DNA of 64,000 nt from Pandoraea anapnoica (GCF_902459765.1 NZ_CABPSP010000011.1:185705-249704), one strand, 5' to 3'; shown: positions 53,591-63,356, counted from the first letter of the stretch. A program made the numbers and translations. The notes: a model not told the origin generated them from the letters alone.

Positions 53591-55098
53591 CCCTGTCCAC
53601 GACCTCCCCGATCTCCGCCACCGGCCTGTCCGCGCTCGAAGCGCGTCTGCGTCAGGACCTCGCCTGGCTCGAATTGCCTGCCAGGCGCTGGGTACCCGAG
53701 CGCTCGTTCAACGGCCAGCCTGTGCTTGACGTCGCCATCATCGGCGGCGGCATGGCCGGACTCGCAGCCGCGACGTCGCTCACGCACCTCGGTGTGGGCG
53801 CCGTGATCTTCGATCAGTCGCCGCGCGGCTTCGAAGGTCCGTGGGCCACGACCGCGCGCATGGAAACCCTGCGCTCGCCCAAGCAGCTCACCGGCCCGGC
53901 GCTCGGCTTGCCCGCGCTCACCTTCCGCGCATGGTTCGAAGCGCAGTTCGGCATCGACGCCTGGGACGCCCTCGACAAGATCCCGCGTCTGCAATGGATG
54001 GACTATCTGCGCTGGTATCGCGACGTCCTCGCCATCGACGTGCGTAACGACCATCGCATTACCGCCATCACGCCGCGCGGCGAAGACGGTCTGGTCGAGC
54101 TGTCGGTGACGTCGCCCGAAGGTGAAAGCAAGGTCTACGCGCGTCACGTGGTGCTCGCCACGGGACGCGATGGCCTCGGTGGCCCGACCGTCCCCGCGTT
54201 CGCTCGCGAATTGCCGCGACGCTTTTACGCGCATTCGTCCGACGTGATGGATTACGCAACGCTGCGCGGCAAGCGCGTCGGCGTGATCGGTGCGGGGGCA
54301 TCGGCCATGGACAGCGCCGCCACCGCGCTCGAAGCGGGTGCCGCCAGCGTCGACATGCTGATTCGCCGTGCGGACATTCCGCGCGTCAACAAGGGCAAAG
54401 GCGCAGGCAATCCCGGCCTCACGCACGGTCACGTCAGTCTGCCGGACGAGTGGAAGTGGCGCATCCGCCACTACGTCAACGTGCAGCAGGTGCCGCCGCC
54501 GCGTGGCAGCACGTTGCGCGTCTCGCGTCACGACAACGCGCGCTTCAACCTCGGCGCACCGATTCTCGACGTCACCCCGGTGGGCGAAGAACTGCACGTG
54601 CGCACCGCCAAGGGCACGTTCGTGCTCGATTTCCTCGTCTTCGCGACGGGGTTCCGCATCGATATCGAGAGCCGCCCTGAGTTCGCCGCTTTCTCGAAGT
54701 TCGTGCGCAAGTGGAGCGACCGCTATACGCCCGCAGCGGGTGATGAAGACGTCGAACTGTCGGACTCGCCGGATCTCGGCCCGACGTTCGAGTTTCTGGA
54801 GAAGACCCCGGGCACCTGCCCGGGTCTGGAGCGCATCCATTGTTTCTGCGCACCGGCCACGCTCTCGCATGGCGCGCTGTCGGGCGACATCCCGGCCGTG
54901 AGCGAAGGCGCGAAGCGCCTCGCGCAAGGGCTGGCGGGCACGTTCTATCGTGAGGACGTCGAGCACCATTACGCCAACATGGAGGCGTATGAGGAGCCGG
55001 AAGTCTATGGCGACGAATGGACGCCCGCGCCGCCGCCAGCCGATGTCGCTGTCGTTGCCGCTACCTCGCCCTCGGACAAGGAGCGTCTCGCATCATGA
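53587..55098 (+). CDS. FAD/NAD(P)-dependent oxidoreductase, flavin monooxygenase-like
   Basis: The 503-residue protein has an FAD-binding GxGxxG motif (DVAIIGGGMAGLAAATSL, near residue 50) and a second dinucleotide motif (RVGVIGAGASAMDSAATAL, near residue 230). Between them lies FYAHSSDVMDY, in the place of the FMO/BVMO fingerprint. The layout fits flavin-containing monooxygenases that oxygenate N, S or carbonyl groups with NADPH. It is coupled by 4-nt overlaps to the LysR gene before and the permease gene after it. The substrate is likely delivered by the ABC transporter of the same operon. Confidence 0.9.
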   Translation: MTLSTTSPISATGLSALEARLRQDLAWLELPARRWVPERSFNGQPVLDVAIIGGGMAGLAAATSLTHLGVGAVIFDQSPRGFEGPWATTARMETLRSPKQLTGPALGLPALTFRAWFEAQFGIDAWDALDKIPRLQWMDYLRWYRDVLAIDVRNDHRITAITPRGEDGLVELSVTSPEGESKVYARHVVLATGRDGLGGPTVPAFARELPRRFYAHSSDVMDYATLRGKRVGVIGAGASAMDSAATALEAGAASVDMLIRRADIPRVNKGKGAGNPGLTHGHVSLPDEWKWRIRHYVNVQQVPPPRGSTLRVSRHDNARFNLGAPILDVTPVGEELHVRTAKGTFVLDFLVFATGFRIDIESRPEFAAFSKFVRKWSDRYTPAAGDEDVELSDSPDLGPTFEFLEKTPGTCPGLERIHCFCAPATLSHGALSGDIPAVSEGAKRLAQGLAGTFYREDVEHHYANMEAYEEPEVYGDEWTPAPPPADVAVVAATSPSDKERLAS

Positions 55099-56069
55099 CC
55101 GCATGGATTCTGCGCCGCGTATTGCAAGCGGTGTTAGTGGTGTGGCTGATGACGCTGATCGTGTTCGTCGGCCTGCACGCGATCGGCAATCCGATCGACA
55201 TCCTGATCGGTCAGGACGTCGACCAGATCGACCGCGCCCGCATCATCGCGCAGCTCGGCCTCGACCAGCCGTTGTGGCGGCAATACCTGTCGTTCATCGC
55301 GGGCGCGCTGCACGGCGAGTTGGGCAATAGCTACGTGTACAACGTCCCGGCCATCCAACTGATTCTGCAACGCCTGCCTGCAACGCTCGAACTTGCGTTC
55401 GCCGCACTCATCCTCGCGGTGTTCATCGGCATTCCGCTGGGGCTGTTTGCCGGTCTCTATCCGCGCAATCCGATCTCGAAGCTGCTGATGACGGGCAGCA
55501 TCGTGGGCTTCTCGCTGCCGACATTCTGGGTCGGCCTGATGCTCATCATGTTTTTCTCCGTGCATCTGGGGGTACTGCCCGCGAGCGGTCGCGGCGAGAC
55601 GGCGCGCCTGTTCGGCGTGGAATAGTCGTTCCTCACCGTCGACGGGCTGCGTCACCTGATCCTGCCTGCACTCAATCTGGCGCTGTTCAAGATTTCGCTG
55701 GTGCTGCGTCTGACGCGCGCCGGGGTGTCCGAAGTGCTGCCTCAGGACTACGTGAAATTCGCGCGTGCCAAAGGCTTGTCGCCGCTGCGTGTCGTGCTCG
55801 TGCATGTGCTGCGTAATACGCTGATTCCGCTGGTAACGGTGCTGGGTCTCGAATTCGGTTCGACCATCGCCTTCGCGGTCGTGACGGAAAGCGTGTTCGC
55901 GTGGCCCGGCGCGGGCAAGCTCATTCTCGACAGTATCAACGCGCTCGACCGCCCTGTGATCGTGGCGTATCTCATCGTCGTGGTGTGCCTGTTCGTATCG
56001 CTCAACCTGATCGTGGACGTGCTCTACAAGTGGCTCGATCCGCGTGTGCGCGTGGAGGCCGCTGCCTGA
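55095..56069 (+). pseudogene. Peptide-type ABC transporter permease (DppB/OppB-like), interrupted by an in-frame amber codon
   Basis: One frame of 325 codons encodes a DppB-type permease: TAWILRRVLQAVLVVWLMTLIVF, QIDRARIIAQLGLDQPLWRQYLSF, and after the break DGLRHLILPALNLALF, the EAA-like VSEVLPQDYVKFARAKGLSPLRVVLVHVLRNTLIPLVTVLG and FAWPGAGKLILDSINALDRPV. The only defect is TAG at 55623-55625 (codon 177), reading GVE-stop-SFLTVDG. The same frame continues with full coding quality to the TGA at 56067-56069. TGG (Trp) changed to TAG by one G-to-A substitution is the simplest explanation. It may be a true null mutation, a sequencing error or a suppressed amber. Overlaps with both neighbours (ATGA, TGATG) are intact. 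Confidence 0.92.
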
Positions 56070-57013
56070 TGTCGCTGAACCCATCCCCCAATAGCGCGCC
56101 AACGCCAGCGCTCACCGTCGAACCCGTGCCCGTGCGTCGCGAATCGCCGTGGCAGCAGGGGCTGCGCGAGCTACTGCGTTCAAAGAGCGCAGTGCTCGGT
56201 CTCGTCGTGCTTGTGGTGCTGATCGTCGCCGCGCTGACCGCGCCGTGGATCTCCCCGCAGAATCCGTACGATCTGGGGCAGCTCAACGTGCTGGACAACC
56301 GGCTGCCGCCCGGCTCGGAAAACGTCGACGCGCACTACACCTACTGGCTCGGCACCGACGGTCAGGGGCGCGACCTGCTCTCCGGCATCATCTACGGGCT
56401 GCGCATCAGTCTGGGCGTGGGGATCGGCTCGGCGCTCGTCGCCGGGATTCTCGGCACGATCCTCGGTCTGGTCGCTGCCTATGCAGGCGGTCGCGTGGAT
56501 GCATTCATCATGCGTCTGGTCGACCTGCTGCTGTCGTTCCCGTCGATTCTCGTTGCGCTGATGATCCTCGCCTACGTAGGCAAGGGCATCGGCAACGTAG
56601 TGCTCACACTCGTCGTCCTCGAATGGGCCTACTTCGCGCGAACCGCGCGCGGGCAGGCGCTGGTCGAGTCACGTCGCGAGTATGTCGAAGCCGCGCGTTG
56701 CCAGGCGATTCCGAACTGGCGCATCGTGCTCGGTCACATTCTGCCGAACTGCCTGCCGCCGCTGATCGTCGTCGGCTCGCTGCAAGTCGCGCGCGCCATT
56801 ACGCTCGAAGCTACGCTGTCGTTCCTCGGACTCGGTGTGCCGGTGACGGAGCCGTCGCTCGGCCTGCTCATCGCCAACGGCTATCAGACGATGCTCTCCG
56901 GCGACTACTGGATCAGCTTGTATCCGGGGCTGGCGTTGCTCGTCACGGTCGTCGCCATCAATCTCGTGGGCGATCGCCTGCGCGACGTGTTCAATCCAAG
57001 GTTGCAGAAATGA
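56069..57013 (+). CDS. Peptide-type ABC transporter permease (DppC/OppC-like)
   Basis: The 314-residue protein has the DppC pattern: LRELLRSKSAVLGLVVLVVLIVAALTAPWISPQNPYD, YWLGTDGQGRDLLSGIIYGLRISLGVG, and the EAA loop EYVEAARCQAIPNWRIVLGHILPNCLPPLIVV, with about six membrane segments. It starts at 56069 with a 1-nt TGATG overlap with the interrupted permease, so ribosome coupling to that gene could be disturbed by the amber. It is the partner of the DppB-like subunit in the inner membrane. Confidence 0.94.
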   Translation: MSLNPSPNSAPTPALTVEPVPVRRESPWQQGLRELLRSKSAVLGLVVLVVLIVAALTAPWISPQNPYDLGQLNVLDNRLPPGSENVDAHYTYWLGTDGQGRDLLSGIIYGLRISLGVGIGSALVAGILGTILGLVAAYAGGRVDAFIMRLVDLLLSFPSILVALMILAYVGKGIGNVVLTLVVLEWAYFARTARGQALVESRREYVEAARCQAIPNWRIVLGHILPNCLPPLIVVGSLQVARAITLEATLSFLGLGVPVTEPSLGLLIANGYQTMLSGDYWISLYPGLALLVTVVAINLVGDRLRDVFNPRLQK

Positions 57014-58032
57014 GTGGCGCAGTGACTTCCTCTCCCTCGTCCACCAGCGCACCGCTCACGCTGGAAGTGCGCAATCTGCGCACGCAATTCATCACGCGCA
57101 CAGGTACGCTTCCCGCCGTGGATGACGTCTCGTTCTCGCTGCCAGCGGGTCACATCATGGGGCTCGTCGGCGAGTCCGGCTCGGGCAAATCGGTGACCGG
57201 TTTCTCGATCATGGGACTGGTCGATGCGCCGGGCCGCATCGTCGGCGGCGAAGTGCTGTTCCAGGGCCGTGACCTCACCAGGATGTCCGCCGCCGAATTG
57301 CGTCACCTGCAAGGTAATCGCATCGCGATGATCTTTCAGGATCCGATGATGACGCTCAACCCGGTGCTGCGCGTCGACGTGCAGATGATCGAGGCGGTGC
57401 GCGCGCATCAGAAGATGTCGAAGTCGCAGGCGCGCGATCTCGCACGCGACACGCTCGGCATGATGGGCATTCCCAGCCCGGACGAGCGTCTGCGCGCGTA
57501 TCCGCATCAACTCTCGGGCGGCATGCGCCAACGTGTGGCGATTGCCATCGCCATGCTGCACCGCCCGGATCTGATCATTGCGGACGAACCGACCACGGCG
57601 CTCGACGTTACGATTCAGGCACAGATCCTCTCCGAAGTGCAGAAGCTGGCGCGTCAGAACGGCACCGCGCTCATCTGGATTACGCACGATCTGTCGGTCG
57701 TAGCAGGCCTGGCCGATACGCTCGCCGTGATGTACGCGGGGCGCATCGTCGAACAGGGCGCGGTCGACGCGGTCCTCGACGCACCACAACACCCTTACAC
57801 CGCAGGCCTCATCGGCAGCCTGCCAAGTCTGAACAAGCGCGGCCAGCGTCTGCGCCAGATTCCCGGCATGACGCCGAATCTGACGAACATGCCTGTGGGA
57901 TGCGCATTCGCGTCGCGCTGCGCCTACGCGACGTCGGTCTGTGGCGAGCGTCCCGAGATGACGCAGACGTCGCCGGGTCGCCTCGTGCGTTGCTTCCACC
58001 CGGGCGCTGCGCTGCAAAAGGAGATGGTATGA
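57010..58032 (+). CDS. Peptide-type ABC transporter ATP-binding protein (DppD-like)
   Basis: The 340-residue ATPase has Walker [11 protein letters not shown]-loop [12 protein letters not shown], signature [16 protein letters not shown] and Walker [21 protein letters not shown]-terminal oligopeptide-transporter extension follows with the cysteine motif [15 protein letters not shown] and RCFHPG. The start at 57010 overlaps the permease stop by 4 nt, while a longer upstream frame is a shadow of the permease gene. It powers the importer together with the second ATPase. Confidence 0.95.
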   Translation: MSGAVTSSPSSTSAPLTLEVRNLRTQFITRTGTLPAVDDVSFSLPAGHIMGLVGESGSGKSVTGFSIMGLVDAPGRIVGGEVLFQGRDLTRMSAAELRHLQGNRIAMIFQDPMMTLNPVLRVDVQMIEAVRAHQKMSKSQARDLARDTLGMMGIPSPDERLRAYPHQLSGGMRQRVAIAIAMLHRPDLIIADEPTTALDVTIQAQILSEVQKLARQNGTALIWITHDLSVVAGLADTLAVMYAGRIVEQGAVDAVLDAPQHPYTAGLIGSLPSLNKRGQRLRQIPGMTPNLTNMPVGCAFASRCAYATSVCGERPEMTQTSPGRLVRCFHPGAALQKEMV

Positions 58033-59099
58033 ATACGCCGCTGCCGCAAAGTCAGCCGGCCACCGCCGGTTTCGGCAAATCGGTCAGTCCCAGCGCCACG
58101 CTACCTGCGCCCATCGTGGCACTGCGCGGAGTGAGCAAGCGCTTCGGCGAACGTCACGTCGGCCCTGCCGGACGCCTGCTGGAGCGCGCCGGTCTCGCGC
58201 ATCCGCCCGCCGTCGTGCGTGCGGTCGATAACGTCGATCTCATCGTCAAGCCCGGTGAAGTGGTCGGTCTCGTAGGCGAGTCGGGCTGCGGTAAATCCAC
58301 GCTCGGACGCATGCTCGCGGGCTTGCTCAAGCCGTCTTCCGGCGAAGTGCAGATTCACGGACGGCCCGCCGAGGCATTGTCGGCGGACGAACAACGCGAT
58401 GCGCGTCTGAAGATTCAGATGATCTTTCAGGATCCGTACGCGAGTCTGAACCCGCGACTGCGCATCGACCGCATCGTCGGCGAAGGCGCGCTTGTGCATG
58501 GTCTGACAGATCGCGCCGGGTTCGACGATTACGTGAGCGCGCAGTTGCAACGCGCAGGTCTCGATCCGGCACTGCGTCATCGTTATCCGCACCAGTTCAG
58601 CGGCGGGCAGCGTCAGCGTATCGGCATCGCCCGCGCGCTCGCGGTGAATCCCGATCTGCTCGTGTGCGACGAAGCGGTCGCCGCGCTCGACGTCTCGATT
58701 CAGGCACAGATTCTGAATCTGTTCATGGACCTGCGCGAGCAACTGCGTCTCACGTATGTGTTCATCAGCCATGACCTCGGCGTGGTCGAGCATCTGTCGG
58801 ATCGCGTGGTGATCATGTATCTCGGACGCATCGTCGAGAGCGCGCCGGTCGAAGAAGTCTTCCGCCGCCCGAACCATCCGTACACGCAGGCACTGCTCGC
58901 CGAGATTCCGCGTATCGATGTGCGTCATAAGACGTTCTCCGCGATTCGCGGCGAAATCCCGAGCCCGATTGCGCCGCCGAGTGGCTGTCACTTCCATCCG
59001 CGATGCCCGCACGCCATGCCGCGTTGCCGCACGGAGGTGCCGAAACTGCGCGGGGTGGCCATCAATCACGTCAGTGCGTGTCACCTGAACGACAACTGA
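58029..59099 (+). CDS. Peptide-type ABC transporter ATP-binding protein (DppF-like)
   Basis: The 356-residue ATPase has Walker [26 protein letters not shown], signature [15 protein letters not shown], Walker [19 protein letters not shown] (Ala where Pro is common) and the C-terminal [15 protein letters not shown]. About 55 extra residues between the start and the Walker A include a family-typical insert ([31 protein letters not shown]). It overlaps the first ATPase gene by 4 nt. A 69-bp gap follows, then the binding-protein gene. Confidence 0.94.
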   Translation: MNTPLPQSQPATAGFGKSVSPSATLPAPIVALRGVSKRFGERHVGPAGRLLERAGLAHPPAVVRAVDNVDLIVKPGEVVGLVGESGCGKSTLGRMLAGLLKPSSGEVQIHGRPAEALSADEQRDARLKIQMIFQDPYASLNPRLRIDRIVGEGALVHGLTDRAGFDDYVSAQLQRAGLDPALRHRYPHQFSGGQRQRIGIARALAVNPDLLVCDEAVAALDVSIQAQILNLFMDLREQLRLTYVFISHDLGVVEHLSDRVVIMYLGRIVESAPVEEVFRRPNHPYTQALLAEIPRIDVRHKTFSAIRGEIPSPIAPPSGCHFHPRCPHAMPRCRTEVPKLRGVAINHVSACHLNDN

Positions 59100-59168
59100 C
59101 CCGCAACTTACCGACAGCTCACCGAAAGCTCTCCTCAACGAATCACCAACGACCAGGATCGATTGATA

Positions 59169-60749
59169 ATGAAACGCTTCTTGTTGTCCTCTCTGGCGGC
59201 TGCCCTGCTCGTGACGAGCGCAGCGGCCTCCGCGCAAGCCAACTCATCGACGCTGCGTATCGCCTTTGCCGACCCACTCTCGTCGCTCGACCCGCAGTTG
59301 AACAACCACGCGGGGGACCGCTCTGTGGATCTGCATTTCTGGGATCTGCTCGTCGAAAACAAGTGGAACAAGCTCCAGCCGGGCCTTGCCGTGTCGTGGA
59401 AGGCGCTTGACTCGAAGACGTGGGAGTTCAAACTGCGTCCGAACGTGAAGTGGCACGACGGTCAGCCGTTCACGGCTGCCGACGTCATCTACTCCTACCA
59501 ACGCGCGCGTAACGTGCCGGGTAGCGTGGCGACCTTCGCGGGCTATCTGCGCACGATCGACACGATGAGCGCGCCTGACCCGCTCACGCTTGTTGTCAAG
59601 ACGAAGATTCCGAACCCGGACCTGCCGCTGAACCTCGCGTCGGTGCATATCGTCAGCAAGCACGTAGGCGAGAAGTCAAATACCGACGACTACAACGCGG
59701 GACGCGCCATGGTCGGCACTGGCCCGTTCAAGTACGTCTCGTACACGCCGGGCGACCGCGTGGAGATGGTGCGCAACGACAACTACTGGGCCGGCAAATC
59801 GGAGTGGGAGAAGGTCGACTATCGCTACATCAACAATGGTGCGGCACGTACGGCCGCGCTGCTGGCCGGTGACGTCGACGTGATCGACAAGGTCTCGGCG
59901 TCGGACATTCCGCGTCTGAAGAAAGCGCCGAACGTGACCGTGTACCCGTATCCGGGTCTGCGCGTGATGCTGCTGCAACCGAGCTTCCGTGAAGGCACCA
60001 ACCAGTACATCACCGACAACGCTGGCAAGCCGCTCGCGAAGAACCCGCTGCTCGACGTGCGTGTGCGTCGCGCGCTGTCGCTCGCCATCAGCCGCGAAGC
60101 GATCGTCTCGCGCATCATGCAGGGCACGGCCAGCGTGGCCAACCAGTGGATGCCGAAAGACACCTTCGGCTACAACCCGGACGTGAAGGACATTCCGTTC
60201 GATGCCGCACAAGCCAAGAAGCTGCTGGCCGAAGCGGGTTTCCCGGAAGGCTTCAAGCTGACGATGCACGTGCCGAACGACCGCTACCCGCAAGGGCCGG
60301 AGACGGCACAAGCCGTGGCGCAGTTCTGGACGCGTATCGGCGTGAAGACGCAAGTCGAGGTGGTGCCCTGGGCCGTGTATTCGAGCCGTGCGAACAAGAA
60401 CGAGTACGCGATGACGATGCTGGCATGGGGTAACGGCACGGGCGAAGCGAGCTACGCGCTCGTAAACGTGCTGGCGACGGTCGACGCCAAGAAGGGTCTG
60501 GGCGCTTCGAACTGGGGTCACTACAGCAACCCGGCCATCGACAAGGCGCTCGACGCATCGACGGCCGAGTTCGACGAAGGCAAGCGTGAAGCGATCCTGC
60601 GTCAGTCGGTGAAGGTCGAGACGGACGACGTCGGCACGATCCCGCTTTACCACTACCAGAACATCTGGGCCGCACGTAAGGGCCTGAAGGTCACGCCGTT
60701 CACGAGCGATCGCACCGTCGCGATGCAAGTGACCAAGGCCACGAAGTAA
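59169..60749 (+). CDS. ABC transporter substrate-binding protein, family 5 (peptide/nickel type)
   Basis: The protein of about 526 residues has a signal peptide (KRFLLSSLAAALLVTSAAASAQA) and the SBP family 5 layout: LRIAFADPLSSLDPQL, LAVSWKALDSKTWEFKLRPNVKWHDGQPFTAADVIYSYQRA, GTGPFKYVSYTPGDRVEMVRNDNYW, DVRVRRALSLAISREAIVSRIM and AAQAKKLLAEAGFPEGFKL. This family binds peptides, opines, nickel chelates and other solutes. It is the periplasmic receptor of the operon's transporter. The start is ATG 59169 after AGGA; a TTG two codons upstream is less likely. Confidence 0.94.
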   Translation: MKRFLLSSLAAALLVTSAAASAQANSSTLRIAFADPLSSLDPQLNNHAGDRSVDLHFWDLLVENKWNKLQPGLAVSWKALDSKTWEFKLRPNVKWHDGQPFTAADVIYSYQRARNVPGSVATFAGYLRTIDTMSAPDPLTLVVKTKIPNPDLPLNLASVHIVSKHVGEKSNTDDYNAGRAMVGTGPFKYVSYTPGDRVEMVRNDNYWAGKSEWEKVDYRYINNGAARTAALLAGDVDVIDKVSASDIPRLKKAPNVTVYPYPGLRVMLLQPSFREGTNQYITDNAGKPLAKNPLLDVRVRRALSLAISREAIVSRIMQGTASVANQWMPKDTFGYNPDVKDIPFDAAQAKKLLAEAGFPEGFKLTMHVPNDRYPQGPETAQAVAQFWTRIGVKTQVEVVPWAVYSSRANKNEYAMTMLAWGNGTGEASYALVNVLATVDAKKGLGASNWGHYSNPAIDKALDASTAEFDEGKREAILRQSVKVETDDVGTIPLYHYQNIWAARKGLKVTPFTSDRTVAMQVTKATK

Positions 60750-60763
60750 GGCGTCGACACGTT

Positions 60764-62227
60764 ATGACGTCATCGATGACCTCATCTCTCTCACTGACGG
60801 CGACGCCCGCTGACGCGCTGATCGACGTGTCGCGTCACCTGGTGGTGCGCGGCGCGACGCCCGGCGCTCAGGTCACGCTCACCGCCCGCACCGCGCGGGC
60901 GGGTGGCGTGGTGTGGCATGCCCAAGCGACGTTCGTGGCCGATGCCGACGGCACGGTCGACGTATCGCGCGACGCCCCCGTGAGCGGCAGCTATCAGAGC
61001 GTGTCCGCGATGGGCCTCATCTGGTCGCAAGTGCCGGAAGACGGCAAGAGTCGCGACGTCTTCCCGCAACCGGTCGTCGCACCGCTGGTGACGACAGTGC
61101 TTGCGCATGAAGTCGGCGTCGATGGTGCAGCGTCGACGGGCGCTACGAGCGCTTCCCCGGCATCAAGCGGGGAAACGCGACATGCCGTCGGATCTGCCAC
61201 GGCGTCTGGCGCCTCGACTACCGACGCGCCATCTGCGCAGACGCAAACCTCACGCCGCTCGTCGGTATCGTTCACTCAGCGGCTTGCCGCAGAGGGCGTG
61301 ACGCGACGCGAGGTGCGTGAAGACGGGCTCGTCGGCACGCTGTATCTGCCGCCGGGCGAAGGCCCGCATCCCGCCGTGATGATCCTCAACGGGTCCGGTG
61401 GCGGGATCAACGAGCCGCGCGCTGCGTTGTATGCGTCGCACGGTTACGCGGCATTCGCACTCGGTTACTTCAAGGGACCGGGGCTGCGCGACTACATCTC
61501 CAATACGCCGCTCGAATACTTCAAGCAGGGCATGGACTGGTTGCGCCATACGGTACGCCCTGCCCATGACTTCGTGGCGCTCTCGGGGCAGTCGCGGGGT
61601 GGCGAGCTGGTGCTGCTGCTCGGCGCGACGTTCCCCGAGGCCGTCTCTGCGGTGATCGGTTATGTGCCGAGTGCGCTGATCCACAGTGCGCAGAATGCGT
61701 GCGATCCTGCCATCGGTCGCGAAGGTCCGACTTGGTTGCTCGACGGCAAGCCCTTGCCTCACATCTGGGAAAACAACCGGACGGCGTCGTGGGCGCCCTT
61801 CGACGAAGGCCCGCCGCCCCATCGTCACGCCAAGGCCATGCTGACCGCGCTTGACGATGCGCAAGCCGTCGAGCGTGCGCGCATCCCCGTCGAGAAAATT
61901 CGCGGGCCGGTGATGTTGCTGTCCGCAGAGGACGATGGCTCGTGGCCGTCGAGTCTCTATTCGCGGATGGTGACGGAGCGGCTCGCGGCGCATGGGCATC
62001 CGCATGCTGTCGAGCATCTCGATTTCGACCGGGCCGGGCACGCCATCGTGTTCCCGTTCGTACCGACCACGCAGCTCGTGTACGCCCATCCCGTCTCAGG
62101 CAAGATCAGCACCGGCGGCGGCGAGCCGGACGCCAATGCGATCGCCGACGAGCGTTCGTGGGCTGCGGTGCAAGCGTTCCTCGCGCAGGCTGTCGCCGAG
62201 CGCGCTCATTCACAAGGACAATCATGA
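60764..62227 (+). CDS. Acyl-CoA thioesterase/BAAT N-terminal and C-terminal domain hydrolase
   Basis: The 487-residue protein has an N-terminal acyl-CoA thioesterase/BAAT-like beta domain (LIDVSRHLVVRGATPGAQVTLTARTA). A Ser/Thr/Ala-rich insert follows near residues 125-165. The C-terminal alpha/beta hydrolase domain holds VMILNGSGGGINEPRAALYASHGYAAFALGYF, the nucleophile region SGQSRGGELVLLLG and LDFDRAGHAIVFPF at the end. The family cleaves or transfers acyl groups from thioesters. The insert separates the two domains. It lies 14 bp after the binding-protein gene and overlaps the next gene by 4 nt, so it is part of the operon. Confidence 0.88.
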   Translation: MTSSMTSSLSLTATPADALIDVSRHLVVRGATPGAQVTLTARTARAGGVVWHAQATFVADADGTVDVSRDAPVSGSYQSVSAMGLIWSQVPEDGKSRDVFPQPVVAPLVTTVLAHEVGVDGAASTGATSASPASSGETRHAVGSATASGASTTDAPSAQTQTSRRSSVSFTQRLAAEGVTRREVREDGLVGTLYLPPGEGPHPAVMILNGSGGGINEPRAALYASHGYAAFALGYFKGPGLRDYISNTPLEYFKQGMDWLRHTVRPAHDFVALSGQSRGGELVLLLGATFPEAVSAVIGYVPSALIHSAQNACDPAIGREGPTWLLDGKPLPHIWENNRTASWAPFDEGPPPHRHAKAMLTALDDAQAVERARIPVEKIRGPVMLLSAEDDGSWPSSLYSRMVTERLAAHGHPHAVEHLDFDRAGHAIVFPFVPTTQLVYAHPVSGKISTGGGEPDANAIADERSWAAVQAFLAQAVAERAHSQGQS

Positions 62228-62760
62228 CCGTCAACACTCAATACGATATCGCCAACGATCTCGTCGACCGCGTCGCGGGCCTGACGCCGGGGACGGCTAC
62301 GCATACGTTGCGTCATGCGCGCGACAAGGTGGCCGTCGCCACGCAGGGTAGCTACGACGGGCTGTTCGATCCGGCGCTAGAAGGTATCTCGCTCGTGGAG
62401 CGATTGCTCGTCGGGCTGTATGCGAGCCGCCTGACGCCATCGCCAACGCTCGCTGCGCACTATCGCGCCGAGTTGGGCAAGCATGATGTCGATACAGCGC
62501 AGTTGAAGGCCGCAGAATCGGGATCGCCGGACGATGTGTCGGATGCACGTCTGCGTGCGATTCTGACGTTCACACGTACGCTGATTGAGAACCCGGTAGC
62601 GGGAGATAAGGAAGCGCTTCACAAGCTGCCGGCCGCTGGATTGACGACGCCGGCCATCGTCGCGCTGGCACAACTGATTGCGTTCCTGTCGTATCAGACG
62701 CGTCTGGTTGCGGGACTGCAAGCGCTCAAACAACTGGCTCCGCAGGAGGTGACGGCATGA
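62224..62760 (+). CDS. CMD-fold protein of the Avi_7170 type
   Basis: The 178-residue protein has a carboxymuconolactone decarboxylase/AhpD-like helical fold (GISLVERLLVGLYASRLTPSPTLAAHYRAELGKHD, and LQALKQLAP at the end). From memory it matches the family named CMD domain protein Avi_7170, which usually sits beside Avi_7169-type proteins. It has no CxxC pair, so it is not a peroxidase on its own. It overlaps the hydrolase gene before and the next gene after by 4 nt each. The substrate is unknown. Confidence 0.85.
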   Translation: MTVNTQYDIANDLVDRVAGLTPGTATHTLRHARDKVAVATQGSYDGLFDPALEGISLVERLLVGLYASRLTPSPTLAAHYRAELGKHDVDTAQLKAAESGSPDDVSDARLRAILTFTRTLIENPVAGDKEALHKLPAAGLTTPAIVALAQLIAFLSYQTRLVAGLQALKQLAPQEVTA

Positions 62761-63356
62761 GCGAGATCATCCGTTCGCATGGATTTACTAACGAGTCGCT
62801 CGACTGGGACGCCTGGCTCGATGTGGTCGAACTCGATAAGGCAACGCCGGAACAGGTAGCGGTACTGGAAGAAAGTCATCCGAAGGCTAAGACGTCGGAT
62901 TATTACCTCTTCCTCGTGCATCAACCTGAGATCCTTCGTCAACGTTCTGCGGCATTTAACGCCATCATGTACGCGCCGGGCGGCATGCCGCGTGCTGAGC
63001 GAGAGCTGTCGACGACCGTCGTCTCGCGTATCAATGGATGCGTTTATTGCGCATCGGTACATGCGCAGCGATTCGAACAGTTGGCGAAACGTAACGACGT
63101 CATCCGTGAAGTGTTCGACGAACCGCGCACTGCGGGGACAACGGATCGCGAAAAGGCGATTGCGCAGTTCTCGATTGCGCTGACGGAGACACCTGGCGAG
63201 GTGCGTCCGGCGCAATTGCAAGCGTTGCGCGACGTCGGTCTGACTGATGCCGAGATCCTCGACCTGATCCACTCCATCGCCATCTTCGCGTGGGCCAACC
63301 GTCTGATGCTGAATCTGGGCGAACCGGTGTTCCCGGAGACGGTTGCTGCGGTTTAA
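62757..63356 (+). CDS. Alkylhydroperoxidase-fold protein of the Avi_7169 type
   Basis: The 199-residue protein has an AhpD-like active-site motif CVYCASVHA (C-x-x-C-x3-H) in the stretch TVVSRINGCVYCASVHAQRFEQL, next to IMYAPGGMPRAERELS. From memory it corresponds to the Avi_7169 alkylhydroperoxidase domain family. The Cys pair is typical of proteins that reduce peroxides using a thiol partner. It follows the Avi_7170-type gene by a 4-nt overlap, so the two products probably work together. It is the last gene of the operon, with a terminator about 120 bp downstream. Confidence 0.88.
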   Translation: MSEIIRSHGFTNESLDWDAWLDVVELDKATPEQVAVLEESHPKAKTSDYYLFLVHQPEILRQRSAAFNAIMYAPGGMPRAERELSTTVVSRINGCVYCASVHAQRFEQLAKRNDVIREVFDEPRTAGTTDREKAIAQFSIALTETPGEVRPAQLQALRDVGLTDAEILDLIHSIAIFAWANRLMLNLGEPVFPETVAAV

